From contig CAYMZR010000052.1 in the NCBI GenBank assembly GCA_964394975.1, forward strand, positions 1 through 13,079: a stretch of DNA of 13,079 nucleotides. Reading direction: 5' to 3'. Source of the DNA: UBA11996 sp964394975 (GTDB taxonomy: Bacteria > Chloroflexota > Dehalococcoidia > Lucifugimonadales > UBA826). The notes below the pieces were generated by a model that saw only the letters and a program-made list of their open reading frames with translations, was not told the DNA's origin and did not search any database. Positions 1-6,878 of the stretch are shown here, piece by piece. Numbering within the stretch: the stretch's first letter is position 1; each line of letters begins with the position of its first letter. A program made the position numbers and the translations under genes.

Positions 1-11
1 CATACACAAAA

Positions 12-41
12 TTGACACTATAAAAACTCGGTTGATATATT
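12..41 (+). promoter_or_regulatory. Sigma-70-type promoter for korAB
   Basis: A perfect -35 hexamer TTGACA (12-17) is followed after 18 bases by the -10 hexamer TATATT (36-41), one base from consensus. TG at 33-34 gives an extended -10. Transcription would start near position 48, leaving a leader of about 150 bases before the preferred korA start. No other gene starts downstream, so assignment to korA is straightforward. The promoter is predicted from sequence alone. Confidence 0.65.
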
Positions 42-189
42 TTCTGATGGTGTTGTACATTAGCCTCCGAATAGCTCTATGTTCTGACTGAACTAGCTAT
101 CCGGTTCGATTGGTTAATGAGGTGGTTTGGAGTAATAGATTTTACTTGCTTTGGTAATTGTAAGAACGATTGCCAGAAAAAAGCTTTGC

Positions 190-195
190 GGGAGG
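190..195 (+). promoter_or_regulatory. Ribosome binding site that decides the korA start
   Basis: GGGAGG lies five bases upstream of the TTG at 201. The in-frame ATG at 117 has no purine-rich tract upstream. The conserved part of the protein begins directly after the TTG, so this site favours the shorter product. Confidence 0.7.
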
Positions 196-200
196 ATACT

Positions 201-1916
201 TTGAAGAAACAGGACTTTGTTGTCCGGTTTGCCGGTGAGGGTGGACAGGGGGTTGTTACATCTGCGGAAGGGCTTGCCCAGGCGATGGCGCAGTCTGGAT
301 ATCATGTTCAGACTTTTTCGACATTTCCTTCTCAGATTAAGGGCGGACCGACATGGACACAGACTAGAATATCTACCAAGGAAGTATTGAGTTCTGGTGA
401 TGAATTGGATGTATTGGTGGCTTTTAACCAATATGCTTACGATAATCATAAGGATGATGTGGCTGATGATGGCGTTGTTGTTTATAACTCAGGTGAATTC
501 GAGATTGAAGCATCTGATAATACATTGGCTATGGATTTCGATGAATTAGCTAAACAAACAGGAAACAATCGGGCTGCAAACTTCGTTGTAATGGGTGCTT
601 TAGCTGAACTTGTGGAGCTCCCAATCAATATTCTTGAGGACTTTAATAGGGAAAGATATACAAGAGGAAGAGATAGCGACCAACAAATAATTGACTCAAA
701 CAATATGGCTTTATCTTTGGGCTCCGTTGAAGCTGAAAAAAGCGGCTTTAACTTAGGAGAACTGGCTGATCCTGTCAAACCTGAGGGTGATCAAGTTTTG
801 TTAAACGGAAACATCGCCATTAGTATGGGTGCTGCACATGCTGGTCTTGATGCATTCATTGGATATCCCATATCGCCAGCTACTCCCATATTGCTTTGGA
901 TGGAGCAAAACCTGGTAGGAGAAGGTAAATTTGTTCATCAATCCTCATCCGAAATTGAATCTATCACTAGCATAGTTGGGGCCGGGTTTGCAGGCAGAAA
1001 AGCAATGACCAGCACCGCGGGACCAGGGTTTACCTTGATGGGTGAAGGGATCGGGCTTGCTTGGATGGCTGAAATACCGGTAGTAGTGGTAGACGTGCAG
1101 AGAGGAGGACCTTCCACCGGCCTTCCTACCAAAACAGAGCAGTCAGATCTTCTCACAGCTCTTTACCCAGGTCATGGGGATATGAAAATGCCAGTCATAG
1201 CGCCAGGAACAGTGGAAGAATGTTTCGTCGCTGGTGTTAAATCAGTGAATTGGGCAGAAAGGTACCAAGGGCCAGTGGTTATTCTAAGTGAGCATGCTTT
1301 GTCTGAAAGAAGACAGAATATACCTAGACCTGATCTGTCATCACTAGTTAAGGAGAACCGTAAGGTATACGAAGGGTCAAATGGATACTTAAGATACGAT
1401 GGGTGGGAACTTTCTCCTATGCCAATACCAGGAGGCCCCGGTAGCTATGTTGCCAATGGAAGTGAGCATGATGCTATGGGTGATACCACCCATTTGCCTG
1501 CCAGACATATACAAATGACGGAGCGCCGATTTAGTAAACTTAAGTTGTTAAACGACGGTACCTTTGAATCAAAAAATGAAAGTTCCAGCATAGCTCTTGT
1601 TCCTTGGGGCGGTTCTAAAGGACCAGCACTCGATGCCTTTAATGAGCTTAGGGAAGGGGGTGTTGATTTGTCTTGGTATTACACCATGTACATTCACCCA
1701 ATGCCTGAAGAGATGCTGAATGCACTTAAGCAAAAAGATTTGGTCATTGTGCCTGAGTTGAATTATATGGGGCAATTTGCCTTCGTGCTGAGAGGAGAAG
1801 GGATTAATGCAGTAGCTATAACTCAGTATACTGGCCTTCCTTTTAAAGTTCGTGATTTGGTTGCAAATATTAAAGAATTGACGGACAGTGCCGTAAAGGA
1901 TGGTGCAACTGTATGA
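201..1916 (+). CDS. korA: 2-oxoacid:ferredoxin oxidoreductase, fused gamma-alpha subunit (KorA type)
   Basis: This is one of two subunits of an enzyme that oxidatively decarboxylates a 2-oxoacid, probably 2-oxoglutarate, to the CoA thioester and reduces ferredoxin; the reaction is reversible in some organisms. In the 571-residue product the gamma domain occupies roughly residues 5-190, opening with GEGGQG (12-17). The alpha, pyrimidine-binding domain follows, with YPISPATP (222-229), STAGPGF (271-277) and DVQRGGPSTGLPT (298-310), which are hallmarks of fused KorA proteins. The TTG start at 201 is chosen for its GGGAGG site; an in-frame ATG at 117 would add 28 residues with no family likeness. 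The gene overlaps korB by four bases (ATGA), indicating translational coupling. Family is certain; the exact 2-oxoacid (2-oxoglutarate, pyruvate or branched-chain) cannot be read from sequence. Confidence 0.92.
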   Translation: MKKQDFVVRFAGEGGQGVVTSAEGLAQAMAQSGYHVQTFSTFPSQIKGGPTWTQTRISTKEVLSSGDELDVLVAFNQYAYDNHKDDVADDGVVVYNSGEFEIEASDNTLAMDFDELAKQTGNNRAANFVVMGALAELVELPINILEDFNRERYTRGRDSDQQIIDSNNMALSLGSVEAEKSGFNLGELADPVKPEGDQVLLNGNIAISMGAAHAGLDAFIGYPISPATPILLWMEQNLVGEGKFVHQSSSEIESITSIVGAGFAGRKAMTSTAGPGFTLMGEGIGLAWMAEIPVVVVDVQRGGPSTGLPTKTEQSDLLTALYPGHGDMKMPVIAPGTVEECFVAGVKSVNWAERYQGPVVILSEHALSERRQNIPRPDLSSLVKENRKVYEGSNGYLRYDGWELSPMPIPGGPGSYVANGSEHDAMGDTTHLPARHIQMTERRFSKLKLLNDGTFESKNESSSIALVPWGGSKGPALDAFNELREGGVDLSWYYTMYIHPMPEEMLNALKQKDLVIVPELNYMGQFAFVLRGEGINAVAITQYTGLPFKVRDLVANIKELTDSAVKDGATV

Positions 1917-2779
1917 CTCTGAAAAATCCTGAATATGATTTTAAATGGTGCCCCGGATGTGGTGATTTTGGCGTAAGAAGGGCTTTGGAAGGTGCTTTGA
2001 CGGAATTCACTACAGAAAGTGAGAAACCCATAGAAAACAATGTGGTGGTGGCTGGGATAGGATGTTCCGGCAATATGGTTCATATGCTTGAAAGAGAACA
2101 GCCTTTTGGCATTCATGGAATACACGGTAGGTCGCTACCTATATCCATGGGTATTAAAATGGGAAATCCTGATCTTAATGTGATTGTCGTTGCTGGCGAC
2201 GGCGACTTTTTGGGGATTGGTATGGAGCACATTGCCCCTCAGGCCCTTCGCAATTTAAATGTCACTGTTGTTGTGATGGATAATGGCGTTTACGGTCTTA
2301 CCAAGGGTCAAAGTTCACCAACCACAGAATTGGGCGTTATAACTAGTTCTACCCCATATGGGAAAGTCGAAGATTCCTTGAATCCACTTAGAACTTACCT
2401 AACAGTTGGGGTGTCATATATCGCCTCAGCTATGTCTAGTAAAGTGAAGGATATGAGCCAACTAATAGCAGATGCTATGACTCATCCTGGATTTTCGATT
2501 GTACATGTGCAATCGCCTTGCACTGAATATAACAACACATATGATGCTTTAAGAGGTAATGAAAAGAAGGGGATAAAGGCAATAGCTTACGAGATACCTG
2601 AAGGACACGATCCTTCCGATATAGAGGCTGCCCAAGAACTGCTAAACGCTGATGGCATACCGCTGGGCCTTATATATAAAGATGTCTCCCGACCGACTTT
2701 CGATCAAAAGATTCATGACACGATCGGAGTGAAAAAAATGAAGTCTATAGAAAGTCTATTGGACGGACTCTCCATTTAG
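1913..2779 (+). CDS. korB: 2-oxoacid:ferredoxin oxidoreductase, beta subunit (KorB type)
   Basis: This is the thiamine-diphosphate and iron-sulfur subunit that pairs with the upstream gamma-alpha protein. Its 288 residues are normal for the family. It opens with WCPGCGDFG (12-20), whose C13 and C16, together with C51 in GIGCSG (48-53) and C203 in SPCTEYN, match the four cysteines that bind one [4Fe-4S] cluster in two-subunit enzymes of this class. The diphosphate and Mg-binding region is GDGDFLGIG (95-103), followed by the DNGVYGLTKGQSSPT block (123-137). The start ATG overlaps the korA stop, and no separate ribosome binding site is needed or obvious. A strong terminator follows 17 bases after the stop, so the operon is just korA-korB; no ferredoxin-like delta subunit is encoded. 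An external ferredoxin is therefore the inferred acceptor. Confidence 0.93.
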   Translation: MTLKNPEYDFKWCPGCGDFGVRRALEGALTEFTTESEKPIENNVVVAGIGCSGNMVHMLEREQPFGIHGIHGRSLPISMGIKMGNPDLNVIVVAGDGDFLGIGMEHIAPQALRNLNVTVVVMDNGVYGLTKGQSSPTTELGVITSSTPYGKVEDSLNPLRTYLTVGVSYIASAMSSKVKDMSQLIADAMTHPGFSIVHVQSPCTEYNNTYDALRGNEKKGIKAIAYEIPEGHDPSDIEAAQELLNADGIPLGLIYKDVSRPTFDQKIHDTIGVKKMKSIESLLDGLSI

Positions 2780-2796
2780 CGATATGCGAGTACACA

Positions 2797-2834
2797 AAAA
2801 ACCCGCTTGTATTGAAATTACTAAGCGGGTTTTT
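2797..2834. terminator. Bidirectional intrinsic terminator between korB and the MaoC genes
   Basis: A 12-bp perfect inverted repeat pairs 2797-2808 (AAAAACCCGCTT) with 2823-2834 (AAGCGGGTTTTT) around a 14-base loop. The GC-rich core is flanked by A and T runs, so it ends in a U tract in both directions. It sits between the stops of convergent genes (korB at 2779, MaoC at 2861) and probably serves both. Confidence 0.9.
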
Positions 2835-2860
2835 GAATTCTGTTGCTGAAAGTAAGATGG

Positions 2861-3298
2861 TTAGTCGTCAGCTCTGTTTGGAAGGGTAGCTATACCGTAT
2901 CCTGGGGTAGTGGCTTTACCTTCATGAGTTTCAAGCCATATTTCGCATTCCACGAAGTTCTCACCGTCTTTCACGTATTTTTTCTTTACTGTACCTTTTG
3001 CGAATACAGGAGTACCAGGAACGTCCATAGCCCGGTATTGGACACTCAATTTCTTTAGCTCTCCTTGAAGGCCAGCAAAATCTGTCATCAATTGGCCTAG
3101 GAATGCATTCTTTAGTGCACCGTGCAATATAACATCGGGCAAATTGTTATTCATTGCAAATTCCTTGTCATAATGAATTTGATAATAATCCCCAGACGCA
3201 CCGGCGTACTTTACTAGCTGTTGAGTTGTTGGGTCCTTTCTAAGCGTGGGTACTTCAGTACCCTCTTGTATATCTTCGAAATAAATCTGCTCCGCCAT
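2861..3298 (-). CDS. MaoC-type enoyl-thioester hydratase/dehydratase, catalytic half
   Basis: This 145-residue single hot-dog-domain protein should add water to, or remove it from, a 2-enoyl or 3-hydroxyacyl thioester. The hydratase motif reads ASGDYYQIHYD (34-44): D37 and H42, five residues apart, match the catalytic Asp-His pair of the PhaJ/MaoC family, and LHG (58-60) follows as expected. The start ATG at 3298 has AGGAG six bases upstream, and that site overlaps the stop codon of the preceding gene only nine bases away, so the two are co-translated. The neighbour lacks the catalytic histidine, suggesting a two-subunit enzyme like mycobacterial HadA-HadB. Substrate is unknown; CoA esters are more likely than ACP esters given the surrounding genes, but that is inference. 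Confidence 0.85.
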   Translation of the reverse strand: MAEQIYFEDIQEGTEVPTLRKDPTTQQLVKYAGASGDYYQIHYDKEFAMNNNLPDVILHGALKNAFLGQLMTDFAGLQGELKKLSVQYRAMDVPGTPVFAKGTVKKKYVKDGENFVECEIWLETHEGKATTPGYGIATLPNRADD

Positions 3299-3307
3299 TT
3301 TGTTCTC

Positions 3308-3769
3308 CTATTCTGCTGGTTGGTAACTTATGCCTGTGGAACGCTGTAGGGCAACTACTTTATCAAACTGGTTTATGTATTTGGTTTCTCTAACCATTAT
3401 TAGCATATTGCCTAATCTACCCTGCCTTTCTTGTACATCTGCAAGATACTGCGTGACAGTTATTCGATCTCCTGGTCTGACTGGTTCAAAATATTCCCAT
3501 TCACTACCACCATCCAAATTGGCGGGGTATGGGCTGCTTACTGTAACTCTTGCCTCACCCAAGCGCATTGATCTTAAAAAGGTCGGAGGTGCGATCATTC
3601 CTCCATATTTTGTTTGCCGGGCTGCATCCTCGTCATTAAATACAGGACTTTCATCTCCTATCGCCTGAGCAAATTTAATTATTGCCCCCTTCTCCACATC
3701 ATTAACGACGGGTTCAGATTCAACTCCAATCGCATCTTTCATTTCTTGTGTTATTACTGATTCAGACAC
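3308..3769 (-). CDS. MaoC N-terminal-like dehydratase subunit (HadA-like, probably non-catalytic)
   Basis: This is a hot-dog-fold protein of the FAS1-type/MaoC_N dehydratase family, 153 residues from the preferred start. The region aligned with the hydratase motif reads AIGDESPVFND: the Asp is kept (residue 39) but the catalytic His is Phe (residue 44), as expected for a substrate-binding partner subunit. It continues into GGMIAPPTFLRSM, typical of this family. The preferred start is GTG at 3769 because GGGGAG (3777-3782) lies at good spacing before it; an ATG at 3784 would add five residues but has no ribosome binding site and would overlap that tract. It is the first gene of a two-gene operon with the catalytic MaoC protein. 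The exact reaction is not determinable. Confidence 0.82.
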   Translation of the reverse strand: MSESVITQEMKDAIGVESEPVVNDVEKGAIIKFAQAIGDESPVFNDEDAARQTKYGGMIAPPTFLRSMRLGEARVTVSSPYPANLDGGSEWEYFEPVRPGDRITVTQYLADVQERQGRLGNMLIMVRETKYINQFDKVVALQRSTGISYQPAE

Positions 3770-3776
3770 TTCGTCT

Positions 3777-3782
3777 CTCCCC
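3777..3782 (-). promoter_or_regulatory. Ribosome binding site favouring the GTG start of the MaoC_N gene
   Basis: On the minus strand GGGGAG is followed seven bases later by GTG at 3769. The tract overlaps the upstream in-frame ATG (3784), which makes that ATG an unlikely start. Confidence 0.55.
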
Positions 3783-3801
3783 ATTAACCCATAAGATTTA
3801 A

Positions 3802-3856
3802 ATTATAGGTAAGTTTGATTTTGTGAAAGTTTATGGAGAGCAGCAAATGGTGTCAA
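3802..3856 (-). promoter_or_regulatory. Promoter candidates for the MaoC operon
   Basis: Two overlapping possibilities are visible on the minus strand. A perfect TTGACA (3851-3856) lies 17 bases from TAAACT (3828-3833, 4 of 6). Closer to the gene is a perfect -10 hexamer TATAAT (3802-3807) with only a weak -35 region, which would give a leader of about 25 bases. Which is used cannot be decided from sequence. Confidence 0.45.
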
Positions 3857-3967
3857 GAAGGTAGGTGAGGAATTATTTGTTTGTTGGTATTTTCTTTACC
3901 TTCAACAATTAAGAGTTCTGGTAATCATTTTATGGCAACTATATAAACGATAAATGCTTTTGGTTAA

Positions 3968-4540
3968 CTATTGATAATCTTTGTAGATAAAGTTTGCCAA
4001 TTTATCAGGTCTATAGGTGTCAAAATACTTTTTGTCCTTTGGGCCCCAATCGGTGTCCCAGGCCCCTACAGTTTTCTCATCTTCGCCCTGTGAACGATCT
4101 CTAACTTTCGCACGCTTGATGGCGAAATTTTGAGGACAGTCAATCCATATGCTTATGTCAAAATATTTACTGTACTTTGGCTGTAATAGTCGTATTCCTT
4201 CAAAGATAACTACTTTTGGCAAATCTTCGTCAAAAAATAAAACCTTTCCGTTACGATCCTTTCCTTGATATCTGATTCTTTTGCCAGCACATGCGTCCTG
4301 AAGAATATGGCCTATGAGATTCCAATCGCTTTGATCAAATATGCTTGGGCCTTTAGGATTTTGTCCATATAAGTTATCAATTCTAACGATCTGATTGTCA
4401 TTAATATCAAAATGAGTTTTCAGTCTATCTGCCAAATGTGATTTACCTGATCCTCCGTAGCCGGTAATTCCGATGATTGTGTGTGGTTTATTTTTAGCCA
4501 CTTTTTCAATTTTAGAAACCAGCTTTTTAAAGTCGCTCAT
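3968..4540 (-). CDS. Uridine kinase-like P-loop kinase, substrate uncertain
   Basis: A 190-residue soluble P-loop NTPase of the uridine kinase/phosphoribulokinase group, likely to phosphorylate a small hydroxylated substrate such as a nucleoside. Walker A is GYGGSGKS (27-34). RIDN (53-56) sits where the family carries its substrate-binding DD or D-N motif, and VVIFEG (110-115) ends a Walker B-like strand. An Arg-rich lid (RAKVRDR, about 143-149) precedes a W-D-x-D-W-G-P block. The start is taken as the ATG at 4540, overlapping the helicase stop by one base (TGATG); a GTG one codon upstream is equally possible (GTGA overlap). Translation is coupled to pcrA. Compared with classical Udk (about 210 residues) it is short and diverged, so the uridine/cytidine substrate is unproven. 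Confidence 0.75.
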   Translation of the reverse strand: MSDFKKLVSKIEKVAKNKPHTIIGITGYGGSGKSHLADRLKTHFDINDNQIVRIDNLYGQNPKGPSIFDQSDWNLIGHILQDACAGKRIRYQGKDRNGKVLFFDEDLPKVVIFEGIRLLQPKYSKYFDISIWIDCPQNFAIKRAKVRDRSQGEDEKTVGAWDTDWGPKDKKYFDTYRPDKLANFIYKDYQ

Positions 4541-6834
4541 CACATTTTTTTTAACTTGGCCAGACTTTGTAGTAATTTCTTAATTCCACCGCCATCTTTG
4601 AATGCTACGGTGATTTGTAAATCATCTCCCGCGGATTCACTCGACATGACTATGCCATCCCCAAATTTATTATGTTTAACTTTGTCGCCAATTTGAAATT
4701 TTTTGGAATTTCTAGATGATGCTACGTTTATTTTGGTAACTGTACGCTTCGTGGGAGCCGCTCTAGCAGTTGTTTTATTTTTATCAGATGCGCTGGGTAC
4801 GACCGATGTTGAGCGGTTCTTCCATTGAGTGGGTTTGGGAAATCTCAACATTTTGTTTTCAGATTTGGTGACTGGTGTTTCGGTCTCGGCAGCAGATTTA
4901 TTAATAATCAGGCCAGTGGGTATATCGGATAAAAACCTTGAAGGAACAGTAGGCTCGTATGTGCCTCTGAAACCTCTTCTAAATGCTCTTGTTAGGTATA
5001 GTTTTTTCTCTGCTCGAGTTAATCCTACATAGCAAAGTCGGCGTTCTTCTTCTAATTCTTCAGGACTACCCGAATCTAGTGATCTTATATGTGGCAAAAG
5101 ACCCTCTTCCATACCTGTGATAAAAACGATCGGAAATTCCAAACCTTTAGATTGGTGCAGGGTGATCAGTGTAATTGAATCTATGTCTTCTTCAAGACTA
5201 TCAATGTCAGAAATCAAGCTGATACCTTCTAGAAAACCGACTAGGCCTTCTAATGCGAGAACAGAGGAATATTCCCTCGAAGAATTCCTATACTCTTGTA
5301 TGTTTTCCATTCGTTCTTCTGAATTCTCATCTGTTTCAAGATATTTTCTGTATCCAGTCTCAGACACTGTTAAATCTATGAGCTGCATAATATCTGAATC
5401 GACAGCAGAATTTTTGAGCTGATCAATGCATGATATGAATTGCTTTAAGGAATTTATAGCGCGATTACCTAACTGGTGATAAGTGTTATCCTCAGACGTT
5501 ATCGAAATGATAGATTCATACAAGGATTTATTATCTTGTCTTGCTATTCTATTGACTTCAGATAATGTTCTCTGTCCAATTCCTCTTGGAGGCACATTAA
5601 CTATTCTGGAAAGACTTATATCGTCTTCGGAGTTGAGTATTAATCTTAAATAGGAAGTTATATCTTTGATTTCGCGCCTGTGGTAAAACTTGATCCCACC
5701 GACTATTTGATAGGGTATCCCGAATCTCTGGCAGGCCATTTCAAATGACCTTGACTGAGCATTTACTCGGTACATAATCGCGAAATCAGATAATGAATGG
5801 TCATCATTATCCACAAGTTCTTGTATTTCTCTGATTACTTTTCTTGCTTCTTCCTCTTCGTCGTAGGCTTCATCTATGGAAATTAAGCTACCTTTGTCAT
5901 TAGTGGTCCATAGGTTTTTATCGACACGTTGTTCGTTTTGGGAAATTATATTTTTTGCCGCGTCGAGTATGTTTTGAGAAGAACGATAATTTTGCTCCAA
6001 AGGTAAGATTTTTGCTTCAGGGAAATCATTTTGGAAACTCAATATATTGCGAATGTCAGCATTACGCCATGAGTAGATTGATTGGTCGGGATCTCCTACT
6101 ACACATAGGTTTCTTGATATTTCGGATATTATTTTTGCTATCGAATATTGAGCTATATTTGTATCTTGAAATTCATCTACCATGAAGTAATGAAACCTCT
6201 TTTGGTATATATTTGCTGCATCTTGGGATTCTGTTAGCAGCTGGTGAGTTTTTAGTAATAAATCATCGAAATCTAATGCTGAACCTTGACTCAAGATATC
6301 TTCATATCTTTCAAAAATCTTGCTGACGACTTCTTCGTAATAATTAGATTTTTGGGCATTAAAACCTTCGAAGTTCACAAGCTGACTCTTGGAATTCGAT
6401 ATGGTGGATAATACTGAACGTGGGTTAAATTGTTTAGGGTCTACATCCACATCTTTCATACTTTGTTTTATCGCTGATATTTGGTCATCGTCGTCATAAA
6501 TCACAAAGTTATTGGAAAGACCGAGGTATTCACCGCTCCTACGGAGAATCATTGAGCAAAACGAATGAAATGTGCCTACAGTTAACATTTTGGCATCGTT
6601 TCCCAAGAGCGGCGTAAGTCGATCTTTCATTTCTCGTGAGGCCTTATTAGTAAATGTCACAGCACCAATGTTGTAGGGTCTCACTTTTTGGTTGAGGACG
6701 AGGTGGGCAATTCGATTGGTTATTACCCTTGTTTTTCCACTACCTGGTCCAGCAACTATAAGAACTGGCCCATCTACGGACTCCACTGATTCGCGTTGAG
6801 CGGGATTCAATTGTTCTAGAAAATTAGTAGTCAT
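4540..6834 (-). CDS. pcrA: ATP-dependent 3'-5' DNA helicase, PcrA/UvrD family
   Basis: A superfamily 1A DNA translocase acting in nucleotide excision repair, mismatch repair or removal of proteins from DNA. At 764 residues it is full-length for PcrA. Helicase motifs appear in order: Q motif LNPAQRESV (9-17), Walker A GPGSGKT (29-35), TFTNKAS (60-66), GTFHSF (87-92), Walker B DEFQDT (220-225), GDPDQSIYSWR (247-257), QNYRSS (281-286), LHQSKGLEF (559-567) and YVGLTRA (602-608). After a low-complexity linker (about 645-710) a small C-terminal domain begins FQIGDKVKHNKFGDG (713-727), typical of PcrA and absent from short relatives such as Rep. No Shine-Dalgarno tract is evident before the ATG at 6834. 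It lies 44 bases downstream of speE on the same strand and overlaps the kinase gene downstream. Confidence 0.96.
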   Translation of the reverse strand: MTTNFLEQLNPAQRESVESVDGPVLIVAGPGSGKTRVITNRIAHLVLNQKVRPYNIGAVTFTNKASREMKDRLTPLLGNDAKMLTVGTFHSFCSMILRRSGEYLGLSNNFVIYDDDDQISAIKQSMKDVDVDPKQFNPRSVLSTISNSKSQLVNFEGFNAQKSNYYEEVVSKIFERYEDILSQGSALDFDDLLLKTHQLLTESQDAANIYQKRFHYFMVDEFQDTNIAQYSIAKIISEISRNLCVVGDPDQSIYSWRNADIRNILSFQNDFPEAKILPLEQNYRSSQNILDAAKNIISQNEQRVDKNLWTTNDKGSLISIDEAYDEEEEARKVIREIQELVDNDDHSLSDFAIMYRVNAQSRSFEMACQRFGIPYQIVGGIKFYHRREIKDITSYLRLILNSEDDISLSRIVNVPPRGIGQRTLSEVNRIARQDNKSLYESIISITSEDNTYHQLGNRAINSLKQFISCIDQLKNSAVDSDIMQLIDLTVSETGYRKYLETDENSEERMENIQEYRNSSREYSSVLALEGLVGFLEGISLISDIDSLEEDIDSITLITLHQSKGLEFPIVFITGMEEGLLPHIRSLDSGSPEELEEERRLCYVGLTRAEKKLYLTRAFRRGFRGTYEPTVPSRFLSDIPTGLIINKSAAETETPVTKSENKMLRFPKPTQWKNRSTSVVPSASDKNKTTARAAPTKRTVTKINVASSRNSKKFQIGDKVKHNKFGDGIVMSSESAGDDLQITVAFKDGGGIKKLLQSLAKLKKM

Positions 6835-6878
6835 TATCTGTCTGAAAACTATAGCACATTAGTTCTGGTCTCGTTCTA

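Noticed and set aside
114..449. Minus-strand open frame opposite korA
   Set aside because: It lies antisense to the promoter-proximal part of a clearly conserved gene and has no domain or ribosome binding site; typical shadow frame.
5117..5422. Plus-strand open frames opposite pcrA (also 4829-5032 and 5955-6185)
   Set aside because: The opposite strand encodes uninterrupted helicase motifs across all of these; the products have no recognisable features.
4540..6834. pcrA and its neighbours as part of a defence system (helicase-nuclease type)
   Set aside because: The helicase is a standard full-length PcrA with its C-terminal domain; no nuclease, TIR, Argonaute or other defence domain is nearby.
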